In this document: piece after piece, positions 52,089-59,367 of the stretch | How positions within the stretch are numbered: position 1 is the first letter of the stretch | Layout: the number at the start of each line of letters is the position of its first letter | Assembly (NCBI RefSeq): GCF_002008315.2 | Contig: NZ_MVDG02000001.1 | Span: 3,410,001-3,474,000 of the forward strand | Origin: Arthrobacter sp. KBS0703 | GTDB lineage: Bacteria > Actinomycetota > Actinomycetes > Actinomycetales > Micrococcaceae | Direction of reading: 5' to 3' | DNA: 64,000 nucleotides | Notes under the pieces: generated by a model | The model's database searches: none | Told to the model about the DNA's origin: nothing | The model's input: the letters and a program-made list of their open reading frames with translations, nothing else | Made by a program: the position numbers and the translations under genes

Positions 52089-52817
52089 ATGACTCAGCAG
52101 ACGGAAGCTGCACGCCGCGTGCCCCTGAGCCGCGACCGCGTGCTGGCCGCCGCCGTCGAGCTGGCTGATGAGGTGGGCATCGAGTCACTCAGCATGCGCA
52201 GGCTCGCCCAGGAGCTCGGCGTGGTGCCGATGGCGCTGTACAAGCACGTCGCCAACAAAGAGGAACTTCTCGACGGCATGGTCGACGCGATCGTCGCGGA
52301 GATCGACCCCCCGGTCCGGGATGCGGGCTGGAAGCGCACGGTAAGGCTGAGGGTTCTCTCGGCGAGGCGGGCACTTCTGCGGCACCGTTGGGCCCGACGG
52401 GTGCTCGAATCCCGCACCAACACGACGCCTGCCGTTCTTGGGTACATGGACTCGTTTATGGGCATGTTCCTGGCGGGAGGGTTCTCTGTCGATCTCACCC
52501 ACCATGTGATGCACGCCCTCGGCAGCCGGATGTGGGGGTTCACCCAGGAATTGTTCGGCGACCCGGCAAACGAGAATTTGGCCGATGTGGCGCCGGACGC
52601 GCAGGCCGTCATGTTCCGTGAAATGGCGGAGCGGTATCCGAACATACTGAAGGTCGCCACCGCCGCCAGTCACGACGACGGTTCGGTGGTCGGGGCGGGC
52701 TGCGACGACCAGTTTGAGTTCGAGTTTGCCCTCGACCTGATGCTTGATGGTTTCGAGCGGCTTCACGAACAGGGCTGGACGTCGGAGAAACTGGCCGGCG
52801 GCGCACCAGAGGAATAG
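52089..52817 (+). CDS. TetR-family regulator (TetR-type C-terminal domain)
   Basis: 242 aa. N-terminal HTH 'ESLSMRRLAQELGVVPMALY' and 'KHVANKEELLDGMVDAIV' as in the tetracycline-repressor class, then an all-helical ligand-binding domain ('AGGFSVDLTHHVMHALGSRM'). Divergent from DUF2306; two GGTGTAC-N3-GTACACY palindromes in the shared promoter indicate autoregulation. Ligand unknown. Confidence 0.93.
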   Translation: MTQQTEAARRVPLSRDRVLAAAVELADEVGIESLSMRRLAQELGVVPMALYKHVANKEELLDGMVDAIVAEIDPPVRDAGWKRTVRLRVLSARRALLRHRWARRVLESRTNTTPAVLGYMDSFMGMFLAGGFSVDLTHHVMHALGSRMWGFTQELFGDPANENLADVAPDAQAVMFREMAERYPNILKVATAASHDDGSVVGAGCDDQFEFEFALDLMLDGFERLHEQGWTSEKLAGGAPEE

Positions 52818-52834
52818 ATGAGGCCTGCCTGGGC

Positions 52835-53821
52835 CTACGCCAGGGTCTGCGCTGCAGGGACAGGGATGCCGTCTTCGGTCGGGGATTCTTCGGCCAGCCC
52901 TTTGCGCCGCATCGGGGCAGGCAGCGCCAGAACGAAGAGGCTGCCCGCAATGAGTGCGGCGCCGACCCATCCCAGTGCCGGCAGGCGTTCACCCACCACC
53001 ACCACAGCCAGGATGGCAGCCACCACCGTCTCAGCAAGCGAAATGGTGGTGGCCGTGCTGGCGCGGACGCGGGCGAGGCCCCAGCCGAACAGGACGTACC
53101 CCGCAAACATGGGAACCAGCGCCATGTACGTGCCGACCAGCGAATTTTGCCACGTGGCCAGGAGCGGCGATCCGGTGACGGCCAGCACGGGCATGAGGAG
53201 CAGGCCGCCCATGCCGAAGACGGCACCCATGACGGCCCTCGAGGGCACCCCGGTGTTAATCAGGCGGTGTGCAGCCCAGGAGTAGAGCGCATACGTGAGC
53301 CCGGCAACGAGACCCAGGCCGATGCCGGCGGGCGTGGACCACCCCGAGTCCGTGGCCGACGCCGGATCACCCTGCCCGGATTCCGCGAAGCAGAGCAGCG
53401 CGGCACCAGCCAGACCGAGCAGCGCACCCACGGCCCACCGGCCGGTGAACCTTCTTTTGTCCATGATCCGCTCAATGACGGCGGAGGCGAGTGGAGCCGA
53501 CCCGATGGAGACAACCGTGCCGACCGCCACGCCGGCCAGGTGCATTGACGAGTAGAAGGCGAGCGGGTACGTTGCGACGGCCACCGATCCCAAAGCCACC
53601 GTGGGCCACTGACCGCGCAGGGACGCCGAGAACGCAATGATCGATCGGGCCGCAAACGCCGCCTGCAACAGGCCGCCTAGGCCCATTGCCACCGCCCCGA
53701 TCGCCAGCGGGCTGACGTCGGGGGCAAATGTGGCCGCGGTGCCCGTGGTGCCCCATAACACCGAGGCGGCCAGCACAAACAGTGCACCCCACGCGCTTCC
53801 CTGGAAGCCCGCGCCAGTCAC
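52835..53821 (-). CDS. EamA-family (DMT) transporter
   Basis: 328 aa with ten predicted membrane helices in two EamA repeats ('VLWGTTGTAATF', 'LAFYSSMHLAGVAVGTVVSI', 'LAETVVAAILAVVVVGERLP'). Metabolite exporter or permease; substrate unknown. Overlaps the stop of the upstream TetR gene by 4 bases, so a TetR-controlled efflux unit is likely. Confidence 0.9.
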   Translation of the reverse strand: MTGAGFQGSAWGALFVLAASVLWGTTGTAATFAPDVSPLAIGAVAMGLGGLLQAAFAARSIIAFSASLRGQWPTVALGSVAVATYPLAFYSSMHLAGVAVGTVVSIGSAPLASAVIERIMDKRRFTGRWAVGALLGLAGAALLCFAESGQGDPASATDSGWSTPAGIGLGLVAGLTYALYSWAAHRLINTGVPSRAVMGAVFGMGGLLLMPVLAVTGSPLLATWQNSLVGTYMALVPMFAGYVLFGWGLARVRASTATTISLAETVVAAILAVVVVGERLPALGWVGAALIAGSLFVLALPAPMRRKGLAEESPTEDGIPVPAAQTLA

Positions 53822-54423
53822 AGGGTCCCGATCAGGGTGGCCGCGATCTGGCGGGCTTCCTGAATGCAGCGGTCATTGCCCTCAAGGCCAGCGCGGGCCA
53901 TGGAACCTTCAAGCAGGAACGCCAGGTGCCGGGCCATTGTCCGGGCCCGCTCAGGTGAGTGCCGGAGGAGTTCGGCCACATGCTGCGATATCAGCGCCTC
54001 AACTTCCTCCTTGTGACGCCGGACCGCCGCCCTTCCGGGATCCCCGGCAGGAAGCTCCGCCGCAGCGTTGAGCAGGCCACAGCCCCGAAAGCCATGCTCA
54101 TAGGCCAGATCGGCATGGTCCGCATAGGCATCGAAGACCGCCAGGACGCGTTCCCGGGCGCTGGTGGCGGCTTCCAGCCGCGCCCGGTACAGCCCCATCC
54201 ACTCCTCGTGGCGGGCCTCCAGGTACGCTGCCACGAGGTCAGCCTTCGAGGAAAAATTGTTGTAGAGGCTCTTCTTGGCCACGCCCGCCTCGGAGGTAAT
54301 CGTGTCAATTCCCGTTCGGGCCAGGCCGTCGGCATAGAAGCGCCGCGAAGCCGCTTCAAGCAGGGCGGCGCGAGCCGGCCTCTTGGGGAGGACGCTTCCG
54401 GGCGCCGTCGGCTTTTCAGTCAT
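53818..54423 (-). CDS. TetR/AcrR-family regulator
   Basis: 201 aa. HTH 'GIDTITSEAGVAKKSLYNNF' and a C-terminal domain of the QacR/AefR-like sort ('FRGCGLLNAAAELPAGDPGR'). Coupled to the EamA transporter and likely its repressor. A possible operator is the 'TAGTAGGTA...TACCTACTA' inverted repeat at 54452-54481, just before the start. Confidence 0.92.
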   Translation of the reverse strand: MTEKPTAPGSVLPKRPARAALLEAASRRFYADGLARTGIDTITSEAGVAKKSLYNNFSSKADLVAAYLEARHEEWMGLYRARLEAATSARERVLAVFDAYADHADLAYEHGFRGCGLLNAAAELPAGDPGRAAVRRHKEEVEALISQHVAELLRHSPERARTMARHLAFLLEGSMARAGLEGNDRCIQEARQIAATLIGTL

Positions 54424-54451
54424 CAGTGGTCCTTCGCTGGCGTCAGAGCAG

Positions 54452-54481
54452 TAGTAGGTAGCCCAGTCTACCTACTACTAC
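54452..54481. promoter_or_regulatory. Operator-like inverted repeat before TetR/EamA unit
   Basis: Arms AGTAGTAGGTAG (about 54452-54463) and CTACCTACTACT (about 54471-54482) flank the TetR start region; the perfect 12-base arms suggest an autoregulatory TetR site. Confidence 0.6.
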
Positions 54482-54495
54482 TCTTGAAGGCAACG

Positions 54496-54540
54496 AAAAA
54501 ACCCCGCAGCTCCCGTGTAAACACGAGGAACTGCGGGGTT
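54496..54540 (-). terminator. Terminator of the tRNA operon
   Basis: Stem AACCCCGCAG/CTGCGGGGTT (54500-54509 with 54531-54540), with an inner CGTGT/ACACG hairpin; six T residues follow on the minus strand (54496-54501). Read in the direction of the three tRNAs. Confidence 0.88.
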
Positions 54541-54570
54541 CTAGCTGCCAGCGTTGAGCTTGCCGAAATG

Positions 54571-54643
54571 TGGCTCCGACCGGCGTCGATCCGGTGACCT
54601 TTCGATTTTCAGTCGAACGCTCTACCAACTGAGCTACAGAGCC
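54571..54643 (-). tRNA. tRNA-Phe (GAA)
   Basis: 73 nt, begins GGCTCTGTAGCTCAGTTGGT and ends with discriminator A. Anticodon loop CTGAAAA, anticodon GAA; cloverleaf stems pair. CCA is not encoded. Last of three tandem tRNA genes. Confidence 0.96.
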
Positions 54644-54691
54644 TAGGTGACATGTCACCATGACAGCCGGAATTTCTTCTGGCAATCAGAG

Positions 54692-54765
54692 CGACCCTGA
54701 CGGGACTTGAACCCGCGACCTCCGCCGTGACAGGGCGGCGCGCTAACCAACTGCGCTACAGGGCC
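54692..54765 (-). tRNA. tRNA-Asp (GTC)
   Basis: 74 nt, begins GGCCCTGTAGCGCAGTTGGT; anticodon loop CTGTCAC gives GTC; discriminator G as expected for Asp. Second in the tandem cluster. Confidence 0.96.
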
Positions 54766-54860
54766 TTGCTTGTTTCTTGCTGTTCGCAGTATCGCTACTG
54801 CAATTTTTCAAGGCCTTTAGCCTACCAGACTTTTTAGTCCGGTTTGACCACTTCCTTGCG

Positions 54861-54933
54861 TACCCCCAACGGGATTCGAACCCGTGCCGCCGCCGTGAAA
54901 GGGCGGTGTCCTAGGCCGCTAGACGATGGGGGC
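54861..54933 (-). tRNA. tRNA-Glu (TTC)
   Basis: 73 nt, begins GCCCCCATCGTCTAGCGGCC; anticodon loop CTTTCAC gives TTC; discriminator A. First in the cluster Glu-Asp-Phe, an order common in actinobacteria. Confidence 0.96.
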
Positions 54934-55172
54934 CTGAACTCAATCCGGCTCATTCAGGGCAAAAATAAAGGGCCGAAGCCTTTCGTTTTTGTCCCTCCGA
55001 GTTGCTCCGAACTGGACCTCTAAAACTATAGGGCCTACTCCGGGAAATTCCAAAATCGGCGCGGCGGCCTCCACGGCGGCCCCGCGCCGGGTGCGGCAGA
55101 ATGGCAGTTTCTTGCCTAGAGGTGACCGATTTCCGCCAGCCCCGGGACACGGAACAGGACTAGATTGTCACC

Positions 55173-56195
55173 ATGGCAACCACCGCCGACACCAGTTCCC
55201 TGCACCCCGCTGATCCCCACGAAGGATCCGCCGCTGCAGCGCCCGCCCAATCAATCCCAACCCAATCCGGCGCCTCCCAATCCCCTCCGGCCGGCCCAGC
55301 CTCGGCCCAGCCCGCGGTTCCCCGGCAGAAGCCCGTCAACAAACTGGGCGTCGCGGCCGTCGTTGTCACCGTGGTGCTCTGGGCCTCCGCCTTCGTCGGC
55401 ATCCGCGCCGTCGGCCCCAGCTTCTCCCCCGGCCCCCTGACGCTCGGGCGGCTGGCGATTGCCGCCGTCGTGCTCGGCGCAGTGGTTCTGCCCAAACTCC
55501 GCATGCTGCCGCGGGGACGCGAGTGGTGGCCCATCCTGGCCTACGGCGTCATGTGGTTCGGCGGGTACAACGTGGCCCTCAACGCCGCCGAACACCTGCT
55601 CGACGCCGGCACCAGCGCGTTGCTGATCAACGTGAACCCCATCCTCATCGCGGTGATGGCCGGCCTCATCCTCAAGGAGGGATTCCCTCGCTGGCTGATC
55701 ATCGGCAGCCTCGTGGCGTTCAGCGGTGTTGCCGTGATCGCGCTGGGTTCCGGGCAGCGGTCGACGGCGGATGTGGCCGGCGTGCTGCTTTGCCTCCTCG
55801 CTGCCGCTCTCGCGGCCGTCAGCGTGATTATCCAGAAGCCCGTGCTGCGGAAGTTCCCTGCCGGGCAGGCCACGTGGTTCGGCATCATGGTGGGCCTGGT
55901 GTGCTGCCTGCCGTTCGGCGGCCAGCTTGTGACGGAACTCCAGACGGCGCCGCTGCCGGCAACCCTGGGCCTCGTGTACCTCGGCATCTTCCCGACCGCC
56001 ATTGCATTCACCACCTGGGCCTACGCACTGTCGCTGATCGACGCCGGGAAGCTGGCCGCCACCACCTATCTGGTTCCCGGCACCACCGTCCTGATCTCGT
56101 GGCTGGTGCTGAGCGAAATCCCGACGGCATGGGGGCTGGTGGGCGGCGCAATCTGCCTGGTCGGTGTGGGGCTCACCCGGCGGAGATCCCGCTAA
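55173..56195 (+). CDS. EamA-family (DMT) transporter with long N-terminal tail
   Basis: 340 aa. Residues 1-52 are Ala/Pro/Ser-rich and cytoplasmic; ten helices follow in two EamA repeats ('VVTVVLWASAFVGIRAVGPS', 'TYLVPGTTVLISWLVLSEIP'). Substrate unknown; candidates are amino acids or other metabolites. Not closely similar to the other DMT protein at 52835. Monocistronic or with the zincin gene 9 bases downstream. Confidence 0.92.
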   Translation: MATTADTSSLHPADPHEGSAAAAPAQSIPTQSGASQSPPAGPASAQPAVPRQKPVNKLGVAAVVVTVVLWASAFVGIRAVGPSFSPGPLTLGRLAIAAVVLGAVVLPKLRMLPRGREWWPILAYGVMWFGGYNVALNAAEHLLDAGTSALLINVNPILIAVMAGLILKEGFPRWLIIGSLVAFSGVAVIALGSGQRSTADVAGVLLCLLAAALAAVSVIIQKPVLRKFPAGQATWFGIMVGLVCCLPFGGQLVTELQTAPLPATLGLVYLGIFPTAIAFTTWAYALSLIDAGKLAATTYLVPGTTVLISWLVLSEIPTAWGLVGGAICLVGVGLTRRRSR

Positions 56196-56204
56196 AGTTT
56201 GGAT

Positions 56205-56633
56205 ATGCCTGCAAACCTGCCACCCGGACTTCCCATCGTCCCGGACGGCGACGGTGAACCCGCAGGCTTTGATATGTCGGAAGCCGATTTTGAAGCTGCC
56301 GTCAGTGACGCCCTGAACAAAATACCGGCGGAAGTGGCGCGGGCCATGGACAACGTGGCGGTCTTCATTGAAGATGACTACACTCCCCAGCCGAATGAGG
56401 ACCCGGACACGGTGCTGCTGGGACTGTACGAGGGCGTTCCCCTGACCGAGCGCGATTCATGGTGGGACGCGGGATCCCTGCCGGACCGGATCACCATTTA
56501 CCGACAGCCCATCCTGGACATCTGTTCCTCCCGGGAGGACGTGGTGGAGGAAGTGGCCATTACGGTGGTCCACGAGATCGCCCACCACTTCGGCATCGAC
56601 GACCAGCGGCTCCACGAACTCGGTTGGGACTAG
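56205..56633 (+). CDS. Zincin-like metallopeptidase family protein
   Basis: 142 aa, start ATG 56205. Zinc-binding motif 'VVHEIAHHFGIDDQRLHELG' gives H-E-x-x-H plus a third ligand, as in the metallopeptidase-like family (zincin_1, PF06262 type). Cytoplasmic, often beside transporters; natural substrate unknown. Lies 9 bases after the EamA gene and 10 before the cation exporter. Confidence 0.9.
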   Translation: MPANLPPGLPIVPDGDGEPAGFDMSEADFEAAVSDALNKIPAEVARAMDNVAVFIEDDYTPQPNEDPDTVLLGLYEGVPLTERDSWWDAGSLPDRITIYRQPILDICSSREDVVEEVAITVVHEIAHHFGIDDQRLHELGWD

Positions 56634-56643
56634 CCTTGTAGGC

Positions 56644-57564
56644 ATGGGACACGACCACAACCACGCGCAGGGTGTCACCGCCACCGGGAAACACCGCAGC
56701 CGACTGGTTGCGGTCCTGTCCATCACCCTGGCCGTGGTCTTCATCCAGGTGATCGGCGCAGCACTATCGGGCTCCCTCGCCCTGCTGGCCGATGCCGGAC
56801 ACATGCTCTCCGACGCCGCCGGCGTATTCATCGCGCTCCTGGCCGCGTGGATCGCGGCCCGCCCGGCCAGCGACCTGCGCACCTACGGCTATCAGCGCGC
56901 GGAGGTCCTGGCCGCCCTCGCCAACGCGCTCATCCTCGTGGTGATCTCCGTGGTCATCTTCACCGAGGCGATCCGCCGGATCGGTTCCGCGCCGGAAGTG
57001 CAGACGGACATTATGCTGTACGCGGCCGTCCTGGGCGCAGCAGCCAATCTGGCGTCGCTGCTGATCCTGCGCCCGGCGCAGAAGGAAAGCCTCAACGTGC
57101 GCGGCGCATACCTGGAAGTGCTGGGCGACCTCCTGGGATCGTTCGCGGTCATCGCTGCGGCCCTGGTGATCAAGTTCACCGGTTTCCACGCGGCGGACAC
57201 GATTGCCTCGGTCGTCATCGCCCTGATGATCCTGCCGCGTGCATGGCACCTGCTCCGGGACGTGGTGGACGTGCTGCTCGAGGCCACGCCCAAGGGTGTG
57301 GAGGTCCAGATGATCCGGGAGCACATCCTGTCCGTGGCCGGCGTCGTGGCCGTCCACGACATCCATATCTGGACGATCACGTCCGGCGTGCCCGTGTTTT
57401 CCGCCCATGTGGTGGTGGAGGATGCCGTCCTGAGCGCCAAGGGCGCGGACCAGGTTTTGGACAAGCTCACCACGTGCCTCGGCTCCCACTTCGACACGGA
57501 ACACTGCACCTTCCAGCTGGAACCTGCCAGCCATTCCGAGCACGAGTCCCACCAGCACGCCTGA
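56644..57564 (+). CDS. Cation diffusion facilitator (zinc/cadmium/cobalt exporter)
   Basis: 306 aa, six helices. The His-rich start 'MGHDHNHAQG' and C-terminus 'SHSEHESHQHA' bind metal; the transport site is formed by 'DAGHMLSDAAG' (helix 2) and 'HAADTIASVV' (helix 5). Metal/H+ antiporter of the CzcD/ZitB branch. C-terminal cytoplasmic domain 'VVAVHDIHIWTITSGVPVFS' has the usual CTD. Part of a three-gene plus-strand run with EamA and zincin. Confidence 0.95.
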   Translation: MGHDHNHAQGVTATGKHRSRLVAVLSITLAVVFIQVIGAALSGSLALLADAGHMLSDAAGVFIALLAAWIAARPASDLRTYGYQRAEVLAALANALILVVISVVIFTEAIRRIGSAPEVQTDIMLYAAVLGAAANLASLLILRPAQKESLNVRGAYLEVLGDLLGSFAVIAAALVIKFTGFHAADTIASVVIALMILPRAWHLLRDVVDVLLEATPKGVEVQMIREHILSVAGVVAVHDIHIWTITSGVPVFSAHVVVEDAVLSAKGADQVLDKLTTCLGSHFDTEHCTFQLEPASHSEHESHQHA

Positions 57565-57734
57565 GCGCTGAACAGGGCCGAGAGCGGGGCCGCCCGAGCC
57601 TGGCGCTCCGCCGCCGCGTGACACGCGGGCGGAAAATCCAAGCAAATGACACGCTTGTGTTTTATGTTATTGATGTGACTCGTGTTGCCAAAGTTGCACA
57701 TGAGCCGTAGCCTCAGTGCTGCTGGGTGATTTGC

Positions 57735-57761
57735 AGAGGGGCACTTTCGTGCCGCCTCCTT
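57735..57761 (+). promoter_or_regulatory. Hairpin in the leader of the NlpC/P60 gene
   Basis: GAGG-GGCAC-TTTC-GTGCC-GCCTC can fold into a stem with one bulged pair, about 45 bases before the start. Could be a leader structure; the c-di-AMP (ydaO) riboswitch motif often found before such genes is not recognisable. Confidence 0.35.
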
Positions 57762-57800
57762 ACTCGTTCGTCCCGGCCCCGAACGCAGCGAGGTTTGCGA

Positions 57801-59310
57801 ATGAGTTTGACCGGAACAGGCCGCAAGGCCGCCGCGCTGTGCGCCGCCGTCGTAGTTTTTGGAAGCCTTGCTGCGCCCGCGCTGTCTCTTATACACATCT
57901 AGATGTGTATAAGAGACACTCCGGCCGCCGCGCCGGAGCTGGTGTTGCCGGCCGCACCGGAGATTCCCTCGCCCGGCGACATTGCTGCCGCCAAGTCCAG
58001 TGAAAGCGCGACGGCGGCGCAGGTCACCGGCATCGAACGGATCCTGGCTGATGCCGCGTCCGCGCAGGAGCTGACCTTCGCGCGGACCCTCGAGGCAAAC
58101 AACGCCTACAGCGACGCCCTCGTGGAGCTCCGGAACCGGACCGACGCCGCCGCCGTGGCAACCGCCCGTGCCGAGGCCGCGGCCAAGGAGCAGGCAAAGA
58201 GCCGCAAGGAGATCGGCCAACTGGCCGGGGACCTGTACCGCAACGGCGGGCTGAACCCCGCGCTGAGCAGCTTCGTCGCCGGCAAGGGTGACGTCCTGGA
58301 GCAGGCGGCAACGCTGCAGGCCCTCTCTGCCGGCCGCAGCCGCGCCTTCGAATCGGCCGAGACCACCGCCTCCGCGGCCGAATCGCTGACCGCAGCCGCC
58401 GCAGACGCCCGGCGGGCCGCCGATGACGCCGCCACGACCGCCGCATCGCTCAAGGCTGCCGCCGAGCAGGCCAACGCGGCACAGTTGAAAGCCGTGTCCG
58501 GGGCCAAGGCGCAGCGGACCGTCCTGGTGGGGGCAGCTTGCCTCGCTGAGGCGCACCACGACGGCCCTTGAGTCGGCCAGAATCGACGGCCTGGAACGGC
58601 AGCGGCAGCAGGCCCGGCTCGCCGCCATCACCGCAGCCGCCGATCAGGCCGCAGCGGAGCATGCGGCCACGGCAAACGGCGATCCGGCCTCCCCGCAGGA
58701 ACAATCCCCTGCCTGGGCTGCAGCTCCGGCACAGGCAGCTCCTGCACCGGCGGCTGTTCGGCCCGCGGCACCGGCACCGGCGGCCGCAAACCCGGCGCCT
58801 GCCCCGGCGCCTGCCCCGGCACCCGCCCCTGCACCGGCACGGCCGGCTCCGGCACGGCCCGCTCCGGTCCAGCCGGCTCCCGTGGTTCCGGTTCCGGCTC
58901 CGCAACCGGTCCAGCCCGCCCCCGCACCGTCACCGGGAGACTCCAACCAGACCGCCATCTCCGTGGCCTTGGGCAAGGTGGGGAAGCCCTATTTCTACCA
59001 GTACGGCGGCACCGGAGCCTACGGTTATGACTGCTCGGGCCTCGTCCAGAACGCCTTCGCTGCGGCCGGAAAATACCTGCCGCGCACGGCCGCCGAGCAG
59101 TTCGCCCAGGCACCCGTCCACGTTCCCCTGTCCCAGGCGCAGCCTGGTGACCTCCTGGTCTGGGGATCGGCTCCCGGCTTCTATCACGTGGCCATCTACC
59201 TGGGCGGCGGCAGGGTGGTGCAGGCCCTGAACCCGTCTGCCGGCATCACCGTGACGGATTTGAGCATGATGGCGGGCATGCAGCTCCATCCGGTGGCGGC
59301 GCGCTACTAG
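57801..59310 (+). CDS. Secreted NlpC/P60 peptidoglycan endopeptidase, broken by junction and frameshift
   Basis: Cleaves peptide cross-links in peptidoglycan. Signal peptide starts at 57801 ('RKAAALCAAVVVFGSLAAPA'). The junction 57882-57918 comes right at its end; coding resumes in the same phase with 'APELVLPAAPEIPSP'. A coiled-coil domain follows (to about 58510). Then a run of five G at 58529-58533 shifts the frame: with one G less, coding continues 'QLASLRRTTTALESARIDG' into an Ala/Pro linker (58700-58930) and the NlpC/P60 domain with Cys in 'YDCSGLVQNAF' and His in 'GFYHVAIYLG'. Probably one intact gene in the organism; the G-run shift could be a sequencing error or real. Confidence 0.88.
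57882..57918. other. Mate-pair junction artefact 6 (trimmed)
   Basis: 37 of 38 bases of the palindrome; last G missing. Lies at the end of the signal peptide of the NlpC/P60 gene. Confidence 0.95.
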
Positions 59311-59367
59311 CCCGGCTCGGCCAGCCTGACTCGGGGTGCGAGCGCCGCTCCGCCCTGGGCAGCACGC

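Noticed and set aside
57600..57800. c-di-AMP (ydaO) riboswitch before the NlpC/P60 gene
   Set aside because: The conserved riboswitch core could not be found; only a short hairpin is present.
28494..57918. 38-bp palindromes as mobile-element ends, attachment sites or terminators
   Set aside because: The 19-base half is exactly the commercial transposase mosaic end, the flanks are different each time with no target duplication, and the same gene continues on both sides.
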